Positions 18,168-27,692 of a DNA stretch of 64,000 bases are shown here, one piece after another. Location: NCBI RefSeq assembly GCF_003363435.1, contig NZ_QRCT01000012.1, positions 248,001-312,000 of the forward strand. Reading direction: 5' to 3'. The stretch's first letter is position 1. Each line of letters opens with the position of its first letter. The position numbers and the translations under genes are program-made. The notes under the pieces were generated by a model. The model saw only the letters and a list, made by a program, of their open reading frames with translations. It was not told the origin of the DNA and made no database searches. The stretch comes from Anaerosacchariphilus polymeriproducens (GTDB lineage: Bacteria > Bacillota > Clostridia > Lachnospirales > Lachnospiraceae).

Positions 18168-18496
18168 ATATTTCTCCTTTCAAATGACTTAATTAAGTAT
18201 TTTCTCGGGAGTATGAATTTTTATTTTATATCTATATTAACATAATTGTGTACTAAGTTTTATTAATAAATTCTTAATGTGAGTGGCATACATTGCTGCT
18301 TTTTTAGATACATCTCATTTAAACGTATCATCTAATTACTAACAATTAAAAAACAAGAGAAAGTTACGATAAAAGTATTAATTATTACACGATAGGAATA
18401 CTAGGAAAATAAAATGCTATAATTTGCGATTAGAATCAATAAAAGTAGAAAAATAGGATAATTTGCATTATTAATAAGGACAAGGAGGATAATGCT
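18168..18496. other. 329-nt divergent regulatory region upstream of the NRPS operon
   Basis: No coding frame with a ribosome binding site on either strand. The region is very AT-rich. The only clear signal is an extended -10 at 18416-18424 facing the NRPS gene, about 70 nt before its ATG. No terminator or riboswitch was recognised. Confidence 0.6.
18416..18424 (+). promoter_or_regulatory. Extended -10 promoter of the NRPS operon
   Basis: TGCTATAAT matches TG-N-TATAAT exactly. No good -35 lies 16-18 nt upstream, suggesting an activator-dependent or extended -10 promoter. Confidence 0.6.
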
Positions 18497-21400
18497 ATGA
18501 CTAGAAATCAAATGAAAAAAAATAATCCTGAAACTACAGATGAGATAATCGATTGGATACGAAATTATTGTAATTCTATATTGAATACCGAAGGAATGTT
18601 GTATAATAAAAAAATTCCTGAAGATTTTTTGTCTGAAGCAGGAAAGAGATGTTTATTTGGGATAAGGCTTCCTACAGAGTATGGGGGATTGAATCTGCCT
18701 ATGTCAGATACAGTAAAAATAGTGGAACAGCTTGCAGCTATCGATATTAACTTGGCTACATATCTGATAGTACAACATACATTTAGTTATCCAATATTAT
18801 TATTTGCAAAACCACAATTTCGCGGATTTTATCTTCCACAGATTGCTGCTGGAAACAATTTGGGATGCTTTGCGCTTAGTGAGCCGGAAGCTGGTTCGAA
18901 CCCAAGGAAAATGAGAACTAGTATAGTACCAGCAGGGAGAGGCAGGTGGAAAATAAACGGAACTAAATGTTGGATTACAGGTGCAGCATCTGCTGATATG
19001 TTTCTTGTTTTTGGTCGTCATCCAGAAGATTCTGGTTATAAAGGAATTAGTTGTTTTGCAATTCCAAGAAGAACAGTTGGGATAAATGTAGAAGAACCGA
19101 AAGAAATGTTAAGCATTAATGGGGTAGGATTACGAAGTATAACTTTTAAAGATGTTGAAGTAGGGGAAGAATACCTAATTGGTGAATTAGGAAAGGGTAT
19201 GGTGGTTGCTGAAAGCGGGTTATTGTTTGGGCGCTTTTTTACGACTGCTATTTGCACAGGTATTATGAAAAGATGCAGCCAGTTTATGCTTCGTTATGCT
19301 TCACAAAGAAATATTGGTTCGGGGATGTTAGTGGATAATCCTGTAACGATATCCAGATTAAGGGAGATTGATAAAGCGGTGGGAGCTATAGAGGCGTTAG
19401 GCTTCTTCATTGCTGAAAAAATAGATTGTAATGAAGAAATACCAGAAGATATTGCTATAGCTTGTAAGGTATGTTCTTCTGAACTTGCATGGGAATCCGC
19501 GGATAAATTAGTACAATTATTAGGAGCAAGAGGCCTTGATGAAAGAAATTTTACTTCTCAAATTTTACGTGATACAAGGTTTTTTAGAATTGGAGAAGGA
19601 CCGTCAGAACCATTATTAGTTAAATTGGGAGCAACATTATCATTAACTAATTCTAAACTAATGAGATATATACGCGAAGAAATGAAGGCTAAAGAAGCAT
19701 ATGAACATCTAGTAACTGATATTAATCAAATAAAAAAAATGATGAAAGAAATGTCAGTGAATAAGGAAATAAAAAGTATATTTTATTATGCAATTGGAAA
19801 AGTTGGAATGTGGAGTGTTTTGGAAGCTGGACTCATGTATCGATATAATATAAAATCAAACACTAATTTATATCAAGTAATAGAATGGGTAAGATGTAAA
19901 TCTGATCAAGTATTATGTGAAGTAAAGTGTGATATTAACAATGTTTGCAAAGAAACGACTCCATTTGATTTTAATACAGAACCGTATGAATATAGCATAG
20001 GAACGATTGATGAGACTATGCCGAAAACGAGAGAGAGATTGGATGAATTTCTGAAAAATCCTTATGAATATTCGACCAAATTGAAATGTGATGAGAGTAG
20101 TAATTATGCAACTGTTATAGACTTATTCGAACAAAATGTTAAAAAAAATAGCCAAAGCAATGCCGTTATAAGTCCGAGTCATACAATTTCTTATGCGAAA
20201 CTGAATCATGAAATAAATAAAGTCTGCAATATTTTAAACGAGAAAGGAGTGGCGCCAGGGGATGTTGTTGGACTAATTATGGATAGAACACCACTACTTA
20301 TTATTAGTATATTGGCAGTATTAAAAAGTGGATCAACTATTTTGATGCTTAATGCGCAGGAGCCCAAAAAACGTAATCAGTTAATATTGAAGAAAGCAAA
20401 TGCAAAAACTATTCTTTCGGTTTGTCAATTAAAAGAATATACATCAGATATATTTGATAATGTTTTATATATTGATTCAGAAATTGAATCAAGTAGTGAG
20501 AATGCTGAAGAATTTCACAATAAGGCGAATCCTTTCACAATAGCATATATAGCTTTTACATCAGGTTCTACAGGAGTACCCAAAGGGGTCAGAGTTACTC
20601 ATAAGGCAATATGTAGTCAAATATTAGCACGTCTTGATAGTGCAGAGATAAGCTTTGGAGACAGAATTTTGCATTCTGTAGCCCCTAATTTTGATATCGC
20701 AATTTGGGAGCTGCTCGGTCCGTTTGTCTATGGCTCTTCCATCGTTTTAAGTAATGAGAAAGTATTTAATTGGGAACCAAGGAAAATTATAGATTTAATT
20801 ATAAAATACGAAGTGACACATATGCAAATAACACCTACACAATTAGAATTAGTGCTAACAAACTTACCATCTAATTGTGATAGTAAATTAAAATGTATTT
20901 TTTGTGGCGGTGAAGTATTACCTGATAATGTAAAGGATCAGTTTCGAAAAAAATTACCAAAAGTAGAACTGATACATATGTATGGACCTACAGAAGCTGT
21001 TATTGATACATGCTATTGTAAACCTCTTACTGAAAAAGATTATTCGTTGGGAGAAATAGGATTACCATTTTTAAATAAGAGAGTCTATATACTTGATGAA
21101 GATGGAAAGATAGTTCCGCCAAATACACCAGGTGAATTATATATAGGTGGGGATATAGCAGAAGACTATTTAGATGAACCTTATCTTACAGAGAAAAGTT
21201 TTATTAAAGATATATTTTCAAATAGTCCAAATGCAAAAATGTACAAAAGCGGTGATATAGTTACAAAACTATCCTCTGGAAGGTTTAAATTTTTAGGAAG
21301 GCAAGATCAACAAATCAAAATAAATGGGGTTCGAATAGAGTCAGGTGAAATTGAAACAGTTTTAGAAAAATACCCTAATATAAAACAATTGAAGGTAGTA

Positions 21401-24400
21401 CTTCAAAAAGCCAAAGAAAATGAAAAATTGGTGGCATATTATGTATTGGATAAGCAAGGTAGTTTAAATGAACAAGAGTTACGGGATTTTGCATCTCAAC
21501 ATTTGTCTAGAGTTATGGTACCATCAAATTTTATTCAATTAGAAGAATTTCCGGTTACGGGAACAGGAAAAATAAATTTAAGTTCCCTTCCTGAGACTGT
21601 TGATATTAATACAAAAGAAATGTTAGGCAAAGAAGAAAAAGAAAATCCTATCTTTGAATCGATTGTTCAAGTTTGGGAAGATGTATTAGAATGCAAAGTA
21701 AATAATGATACATCGGACTTTTTTGAAATGGGTGGTAATTCTTTAATGGCAATACAAGTACTTACTCGTATTTGGGAAATATATGCAGTTGAAATTGATG
21801 TCATTGATTTTTATGAAGATCCGACTATAAAAGGACTTGTTCAAAGAATATTTGCTCAGCAAAAAAAAGCACCATTGGCAGGAACGCAAAAAAATTATTG
21901 GTATCTGTATAAAATGGATATGGAATCAGCTGCTTATAATTGTCCGGAAGCGGTATATTTCAAAGGGGAATTGAATGTTGAATTTTTAGAATGGTCTATC
22001 GCTAAAATAATAAGCAGGCATGAAGCATTGAGAACTATTTTTGTTGATGATGAAGGGGAACCTTTCCAAACAGTTCTTGAAACCAAAAAATACATGCTGC
22101 CGGTAGTCGATATTACTAGGGCGGATAAAAAGGCTCAAGAAGCTGAATTATTAAAGTTACTAGAAGTTGAAGCATCAAGGCCTTTTAATTTGAGTGAAGT
22201 ACCTCCATTTGCTGCAAAATTATTTAAATTGAATATGGTTGAGTATGTCTTCTTCTGGAATTTTCACCACATTATTGCTGATGGATGGTCATCTGCTCAA
22301 GTATTTACGAGTGAATTAAATGAGTTGTATCAGTCTAGATGTGAGAGTAGAGAACCTGTTTTGCCCAAATTACGAATGCAGCCGATAGACTATATGGAAT
22401 GGCAGGAAAAAAAACATACACCTGAGATAATGGATAAACAAAGAACTTATTGGCTGGAAGAACTCGAAGGAGTACCTTCAGAGGTGGATCTTACATTAGG
22501 GAATAAGTTTGCTTTATCTAAAGGTGGTATAAAAGGGCGTCGAATTTCGTTTGAAATACCGGAAACTTTGTATAAATTACTAAAAGAATTTTCTATAAGA
22601 CAAGGGTTAAGTACTTATAATGTACTTGTGACTGCGTTTGCAGCCTTGACTCATGTATTAAGTGGTTCTAACGATATTTCTATCGGAACTGTAGTAGCGG
22701 GAAGGAAAAATTCTGAAGTTGAGCACGTTATGGGAAACTTTGCAAATGTTGTAGTGTTACGTTGTATTTTCGAACCGGAATCTACGGTTGAAATGGTTTT
22801 AAGACAGATGAAGAATAAATTACTCAATGCTTTGAGATATTCTGATATCCCGTTTGAAGAGGTAGTATCCGCCTTAAAACCAAACAGAGAAAAAAATAAA
22901 AATCCATTATTTAATATATTTTTTTCATTATTTAATGGAAATGAAGTGAATTTGGATTTTGAAAACTTAGAGTCAAAACCAATCCCTATGGATCCGGCAA
23001 TTGCTCGGTTTGATTTTAGTGTAGCTATGTTTGAAGTTAATCAGAAATTAAATGGATATGTGGAATATAAAGTAGATCTTTTTGAAGAAAGGACCATTAA
23101 AAGAATAATTAAATATTTTATAAAAATGTTGTCTTATGTAATTGCTTTTCCGAGTCAATATGTAGATTCAGCAGAACTAGTAGACAATGAGGAAAAGAAG
23201 TTGCTTTGCCAAACCTGGAATGATTGTCACACACCATTTCCAAGAGATTTATGTATGCATCAGATGTTCGAACAACAAGTAATACGAGTTCCTGATAAGA
23301 TTGCGGTTTTCTTTGAAAATAAATCGCTAACATATTTTGAATTAAATTGCAGAGCAAATAAACTTGCGAATTATTTACGTAGGGGAAATATACAAACCGG
23401 GGATTTTGTAGGAATATGTGTTAAGTCTTCCATAGAAATGATAGTGGGAATTTTGGGTATAGTGAAGGCAGGAGCGGCCTATGTTCCAATTGATCCGGTT
23501 TTACCAAAAAAGCGAGTAGAATTTATTCTTAATGAAATTGATTCGAAATTAATTGTTACACAGTGTGAGTTTGCCAAAACACTATTTGAAAATGAAGAAA
23601 TAGTTTGCCTTGATAAAGATTGGGAGATTATAAATAAAGAAAGTGACGAAAATTTAAACCTTTCTATGAAGTCAAATCAAATTATTTATATGATATTCAC
23701 TTCAGGTTCGACTGGAGTTCCTAAAGCAGTCCGAACGATGCATTATAATGTTGCGGCGCTTTTGTGTAATTCAAACCATATGCAAGTTTCTGAGAATGAC
23801 AGAATCCTTAAAGTAAATAATTTTGCTTTTGATATTTCAACATGGGAAATATGGTCACCGCTAATTAATGGTGCTATTATGATAGGCATGCCGGATGAAA
23901 TTAAACTAAAACCTATACAATTTGCGGAATTTGTGGATAAAAATCAGATTTCTATGGCTTACTTGCCAACAGCGATATTTCATGCAATTAGTGTTGAAGT
24001 GCCTTCTGCATTTAGAAAAATGAAATATCTTATTGTTGGAGGGGAAGCGTTGGATCCAACACGAGCAAGAGCCGTATTAGAAGACAATCCGCCAGAAGTA
24101 TTTGTAAATGCATTAGGACCTACTGAAGTGACTTGTTCGGCAGTGTGGTATAACGTACGTAACTTACCGAAAGATGCTATAACGGTTCCTATAGGAGGAC
24201 CGATATCAAATACTCAATTATATGTTTTGAATTCCCAAATGCGAGTATTACCGATTGGGGTCACTGGAGAATTATATATTGGTGGAGCTGGTGTTTCAGA
24301 TGGTTACCATAATAGACATGAATTAACAAAAAGAAATTTTATTCATAATCCATTTGATCATGATGAAAAATTTTGCCGTCTTTACCGCTCAGGTGACTTG

Positions 24401-25837
24401 GTTAAATATCAGGAAGATGGAAATCTGATATATATGGGAAGGAAGGATCATCAAATAAAACTCCGTGGTTTTAGAATTGAAATTGGAGAAATTGAAAATG
24501 CAATAAGAGAGTATGAGGCAATAAATACGGTTGCAGTTTTGGTAAAAGGCAGTCATGTAGATGATAAACAATTAGTAGCATTTGTTTCATTGAAGAGTGG
24601 ATTTGATGATACCTGTGTTGACTCGATTAAAAATTATCTTAAAGAACGTTTACCATATTATATGGTGCCAGCTGTACTGAAAGTTTTAGATGCATTACCT
24701 TATAACAAAAATGGAAAGATTGATAGGAAAGAATTGTCTGAAATCGATGTTTTTGTAAATGATACAAAAAGTAATATTATGTATCCAAGAAATACAGAAG
24801 AGGCTCAAATAGCTAAGATATGGGAAGAAGTTATAGGCTTTAAAGCACCTGGTATACAATCCGATTTTTTTGAGTCGGGCGGTGATTCATTAAAAGCAGT
24901 CAGGCTATTAACAGTAATTAATCAGGAATTTTCAATAAATTTACCTATGGAAACATTATATGATCATGGAACGATTGAATCGTTATCAATTATGATAAGA
25001 AAAGAAAATATTAGTCTTCATAATACAGCTCTCATACCATTCAATCATAAAAAAGCAACAAATAGGTCATTGTTTTTAGTACATCCATTAAGTGGAAGTG
25101 CATTATGTTATAGCCAACTGGCTAATTTGATTGATTATCCGGTTTTTGGTTTACAACAACTTGGTAATAAAGAATTGAAAGATGCAGGGGTAAATTCCAT
25201 TGAGAAATTAGCAGAATACTACTTAAAATCTGTTTATACGATTCAAAATAAGGGGCAATATCTTTTAGGAGGTTGGTCTTTAGGAGGTCTTATATCCTTT
25301 GAAATGGCTCGGCAGCTTGAACATGAAGGACAATTGGTTGAAAAAATTATATTGTTTGATAGTGCTGCACCAGGAACACATCAGAAATCACTTGATATGC
25401 GTGCAATATTAAAATTATGTTTAGAAGAAGCAGCAGAACAATATGGAGCTAGTATAGATTTAGATTTAAACCAAATCGATACTGCAGATTCTGATGCGAT
25501 GTACCAGATGGTGTTAAAACAATTAAAACTAAATAAAGTTATTTCAGAAGATGCAGATATAGATGAATTAAAGGAACTGGTTGAGATTTGTACTAGTAAT
25601 ATTAGAATGCTAAATTCATACGATGGGGGAAAAGTGAATTGCAATATTGTACTTATACATCCTAATCATCATATACCATATTCGAAGAATGTCGAAAATG
25701 AAGAAAAGTATCTTGATTGGATGAATTATACAAATGGTAGTGTAGAACTAATTGAAGTTGATGGAAGCCATATGTCAATGATTTTTGAACCATATGTTAA
25801 ATCATTGGTTAAAGTAGTGCAGGGGTGTTTGAAATAA
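18497..25837 (+). CDS. Acyl-CoA dehydrogenase-NRPS fusion (ACAD-A-PCP-C-A-PCP-TE)
   Basis: A 2446-aa multienzyme. Residues 1-380 are an acyl-CoA dehydrogenase domain (ALSEPEAGSN, GTKCWITGA, terminal RDTRFFRIGEGPSEP with the likely catalytic Glu), with a helical linker to about 530. Then come: adenylation A1 (TSGSTGVPKG near 688, YGPTEA), PCP1 (GGNSL, Ser near 1081), condensation (HHIIADGWS near 1257), A2 (TSGSTGVPKA near 1735, GPTEVT), PCP2 (GGDSL, Ser near 2130) and thioesterase (GGWSLGG, Ser near 2260; late DGSHMS). My hand-read A1 pocket code DIWQICMIDK resembles the serine code; A2 gives DIWYIGACSK, unassigned. No epimerase domain. The fused ACAD suggests alpha,beta-desaturation of a carrier-bound acyl or aminoacyl group. 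RBS CAAGGAGG. Confidence 0.93.
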   Translation: MTRNQMKKNNPETTDEIIDWIRNYCNSILNTEGMLYNKKIPEDFLSEAGKRCLFGIRLPTEYGGLNLPMSDTVKIVEQLAAIDINLATYLIVQHTFSYPILLFAKPQFRGFYLPQIAAGNNLGCFALSEPEAGSNPRKMRTSIVPAGRGRWKINGTKCWITGAASADMFLVFGRHPEDSGYKGISCFAIPRRTVGINVEEPKEMLSINGVGLRSITFKDVEVGEEYLIGELGKGMVVAESGLLFGRFFTTAICTGIMKRCSQFMLRYASQRNIGSGMLVDNPVTISRLREIDKAVGAIEALGFFIAEKIDCNEEIPEDIAIACKVCSSELAWESADKLVQLLGARGLDERNFTSQILRDTRFFRIGEGPSEPLLVKLGATLSLTNSKLMRYIREEMKAKEAYEHLVTDINQIKKMMKEMSVNKEIKSIFYYAIGKVGMWSVLEAGLMYRYNIKSNTNLYQVIEWVRCKSDQVLCEVKCDINNVCKETTPFDFNTEPYEYSIGTIDETMPKTRERLDEFLKNPYEYSTKLKCDESSNYATVIDLFEQNVKKNSQSNAVISPSHTISYAKLNHEINKVCNILNEKGVAPGDVVGLIMDRTPLLIISILAVLKSGSTILMLNAQEPKKRNQLILKKANAKTILSVCQLKEYTSDIFDNVLYIDSEIESSSENAEEFHNKANPFTIAYIAFTSGSTGVPKGVRVTHKAICSQILARLDSAEISFGDRILHSVAPNFDIAIWELLGPFVYGSSIVLSNEKVFNWEPRKIIDLIIKYEVTHMQITPTQLELVLTNLPSNCDSKLKCIFCGGEVLPDNVKDQFRKKLPKVELIHMYGPTEAVIDTCYCKPLTEKDYSLGEIGLPFLNKRVYILDEDGKIVPPNTPGELYIGGDIAEDYLDEPYLTEKSFIKDIFSNSPNAKMYKSGDIVTKLSSGRFKFLGRQDQQIKINGVRIESGEIETVLEKYPNIKQLKVVLQKAKENEKLVAYYVLDKQGSLNEQELRDFASQHLSRVMVPSNFIQLEEFPVTGTGKINLSSLPETVDINTKEMLGKEEKENPIFESIVQVWEDVLECKVNNDTSDFFEMGGNSLMAIQVLTRIWEIYAVEIDVIDFYEDPTIKGLVQRIFAQQKKAPLAGTQKNYWYLYKMDMESAAYNCPEAVYFKGELNVEFLEWSIAKIISRHEALRTIFVDDEGEPFQTVLETKKYMLPVVDITRADKKAQEAELLKLLEVEASRPFNLSEVPPFAAKLFKLNMVEYVFFWNFHHIIADGWSSAQVFTSELNELYQSRCESREPVLPKLRMQPIDYMEWQEKKHTPEIMDKQRTYWLEELEGVPSEVDLTLGNKFALSKGGIKGRRISFEIPETLYKLLKEFSIRQGLSTYNVLVTAFAALTHVLSGSNDISIGTVVAGRKNSEVEHVMGNFANVVVLRCIFEPESTVEMVLRQMKNKLLNALRYSDIPFEEVVSALKPNREKNKNPLFNIFFSLFNGNEVNLDFENLESKPIPMDPAIARFDFSVAMFEVNQKLNGYVEYKVDLFEERTIKRIIKYFIKMLSYVIAFPSQYVDSAELVDNEEKKLLCQTWNDCHTPFPRDLCMHQMFEQQVIRVPDKIAVFFENKSLTYFELNCRANKLANYLRRGNIQTGDFVGICVKSSIEMIVGILGIVKAGAAYVPIDPVLPKKRVEFILNEIDSKLIVTQCEFAKTLFENEEIVCLDKDWEIINKESDENLNLSMKSNQIIYMIFTSGSTGVPKAVRTMHYNVAALLCNSNHMQVSENDRILKVNNFAFDISTWEIWSPLINGAIMIGMPDEIKLKPIQFAEFVDKNQISMAYLPTAIFHAISVEVPSAFRKMKYLIVGGEALDPTRARAVLEDNPPEVFVNALGPTEVTCSAVWYNVRNLPKDAITVPIGGPISNTQLYVLNSQMRVLPIGVTGELYIGGAGVSDGYHNRHELTKRNFIHNPFDHDEKFCRLYRSGDLVKYQEDGNLIYMGRKDHQIKLRGFRIEIGEIENAIREYEAINTVAVLVKGSHVDDKQLVAFVSLKSGFDDTCVDSIKNYLKERLPYYMVPAVLKVLDALPYNKNGKIDRKELSEIDVFVNDTKSNIMYPRNTEEAQIAKIWEEVIGFKAPGIQSDFFESGGDSLKAVRLLTVINQEFSINLPMETLYDHGTIESLSIMIRKENISLHNTALIPFNHKKATNRSLFLVHPLSGSALCYSQLANLIDYPVFGLQQLGNKELKDAGVNSIEKLAEYYLKSVYTIQNKGQYLLGGWSLGGLISFEMARQLEHEGQLVEKIILFDSAAPGTHQKSLDMRAILKLCLEEAAEQYGASIDLDLNQIDTADSDAMYQMVLKQLKLNKVISEDADIDELKELVEICTSNIRMLNSYDGGKVNCNIVLIHPNHHIPYSKNVENEEKYLDWMNYTNGSVELIEVDGSHMSMIFEPYVKSLVKVVQGCLK

Positions 25838-25900
25838 TTGAATAAAAGTATAATGCAATTTCAATTGCGATTAATACTGTAAGAAAGAAGGAAAAATATT

Positions 25901-27673
25901 ATGAATGTAATTGGTATTTCGGCATATTTTCATGATTCTTCATGTGTACTGATCCGGGACGGAAAAGTTGTATGTGCAGCATCTGAGGAGAGATTTTCAC
26001 GTTTTAAAAATGACTCCAGACTTCCTGTCCGAGCATTTCGGTATTGTCTGGAAGCTGGTGATATTACAATAACAGATATAGATTGTATTGCATATTATGA
26101 AAATCCATATAAAAAGTTGTCACGTCAAATAGAACATAATTTCAACCAATCTGCTGATAAAGAACTTAAGTGGATAGACTGTCAAAGATCATTTCGTGAA
26201 ATTAAAGAAATCTTAGGATATGAAGGAGAAATTAAATATTACGATCATCATTTATCTCATGCTGCAGGAAGTTACTTTTTTTCAGGGTTTGATAATGCGG
26301 CAATATTAACAACAGATGGTGTTGGTGAGTGGGATTCTACTACATTTGGTGAAGCGAAAGGTCTTAATATAGAATTACACGGGGGTATTAAGTATCCGAA
26401 TTCTGTAGGATTGTTTTATAGCACAATTACGAATTATCTCGGTTTTAAAGTCTTGAGTGGTGAATATAAGGTTATGGGTTTAGCGCCTTATGGTAAACCA
26501 GTATATGTAGAAAAACTTCGTAAATTGTATTCAATGCCGAACGAATTAGATTTTCAATTAGATATGAATTATTTCGATTTTGGACAAATTCAAAGGATGT
26601 ATACAGATGAATTTATCGAATACATAGGCTTTGAACCAAGAATTCCTGAATCAGAATTGAAACAAGAGCATAAAGATTTGGCGAAAAGCTTACAAGTGGT
26701 TTTAGAAGAAATCTTATTAAAGCAAGTTTGCGAATTAAAAAAAAGGGTCAATTCCCCTAATTTATGTTTATCAGGTGGCGTCGCATTAAATTGTGTTGCG
26801 ACACATGCAATTCGTGAATCACGCATATTTGATCATATATTTGTTCAGCCGGCAGCTGGAGATTCCGGATCTGCATTTGGTGCAGCAGCCCTAGCTTACA
26901 TAGAATTAAACGGACATAAAAGTGGATGCGAACCTTTTAGTCATGTTTATTTTGGTCCTGAATATGAAAAAGAAGAGATATATAATATTTTAAGTACAAT
27001 GGAAATTGAAGCAATTGATCTTAGAGACAACAGACAAAAATTAAATGAGGAAGTTGTTGATAGAATCATTCAGGGTAAAGTGATTGGCTGGTTTCAAGGG
27101 CGGATGGAATTTGGTCCAAGAGCTTTAGGACACAGAAGTATTCTCGCAGATCCAAGAGATCCTGCTATGCGTGAAAAGCTGAATGATTTGGTTAAAAAAC
27201 GAGAAGGGTTCAGACCATTTGCTCCTGCAGTATTAGAAGAGTATACGAAGCAGCATATAGATTTGGAAATGTCATCTCCATACATGCTAGAGACTTGCCA
27301 GGTAAAATCTAATTTAGATTTGCCTGCGATTACACATGTGGATGGTTCTTGTCGTCCACAAACGGTTACTGCTGATACAAATCCAGAGTTTCATTCTCTT
27401 ATCACAGCATTTTATAAACGCACAGGCTGTCCGATTTTAGTAAATACATCATTTAATGTTCGCAGCGAGCCTATTGTTTGCAGTCCAATTGATGCATTGA
27501 GATGTTTTGGGAATTCAGGAATTGATGTTCTTGTATTAGGAGATTTTATTATTGATAGAACTATGCTATCTGAAAAGTTTATTCAAATGGCAAAAAGTGA
27601 TTTTGATTTTGTAAAGCCCCCTGAAGATCTTTTTAATGGAAGGCAAATTGAAGCTATTTATACTTTTATTTGA
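25901..27673 (+). CDS. NodU/CmcH/TobZ-type O-carbamoyltransferase
   Basis: A 590-aa carbamoyltransferase. The N-terminal ASKHA/Kae1-like part has GISAYFHDSS, the His-rich YDHHLSHAAGSYF and LTTDGVGEWD; the C-terminal YrdC-like part has GRMEFGPRALGHRSILADPR. These enzymes make carbamoyl-adenylate from carbamoyl phosphate and ATP, then transfer the carbamoyl group to a hydroxyl of a natural product. No carbamoyl-phosphate synthase lies nearby. It lies 63 nt after the NRPS; that gap has an imperfect hairpin (about 25848-25878) without a T-tract, so it is probably still in the operon. RBS AAAGAAGG. Confidence 0.93.
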   Translation: MNVIGISAYFHDSSCVLIRDGKVVCAASEERFSRFKNDSRLPVRAFRYCLEAGDITITDIDCIAYYENPYKKLSRQIEHNFNQSADKELKWIDCQRSFREIKEILGYEGEIKYYDHHLSHAAGSYFFSGFDNAAILTTDGVGEWDSTTFGEAKGLNIELHGGIKYPNSVGLFYSTITNYLGFKVLSGEYKVMGLAPYGKPVYVEKLRKLYSMPNELDFQLDMNYFDFGQIQRMYTDEFIEYIGFEPRIPESELKQEHKDLAKSLQVVLEEILLKQVCELKKRVNSPNLCLSGGVALNCVATHAIRESRIFDHIFVQPAAGDSGSAFGAAALAYIELNGHKSGCEPFSHVYFGPEYEKEEIYNILSTMEIEAIDLRDNRQKLNEEVVDRIIQGKVIGWFQGRMEFGPRALGHRSILADPRDPAMREKLNDLVKKREGFRPFAPAVLEEYTKQHIDLEMSSPYMLETCQVKSNLDLPAITHVDGSCRPQTVTADTNPEFHSLITAFYKRTGCPILVNTSFNVRSEPIVCSPIDALRCFGNSGIDVLVLGDFIIDRTMLSEKFIQMAKSDFDFVKPPEDLFNGRQIEAIYTFI

Positions 27674-27692
27674 TAAGTGAGGTGGAAAAACT

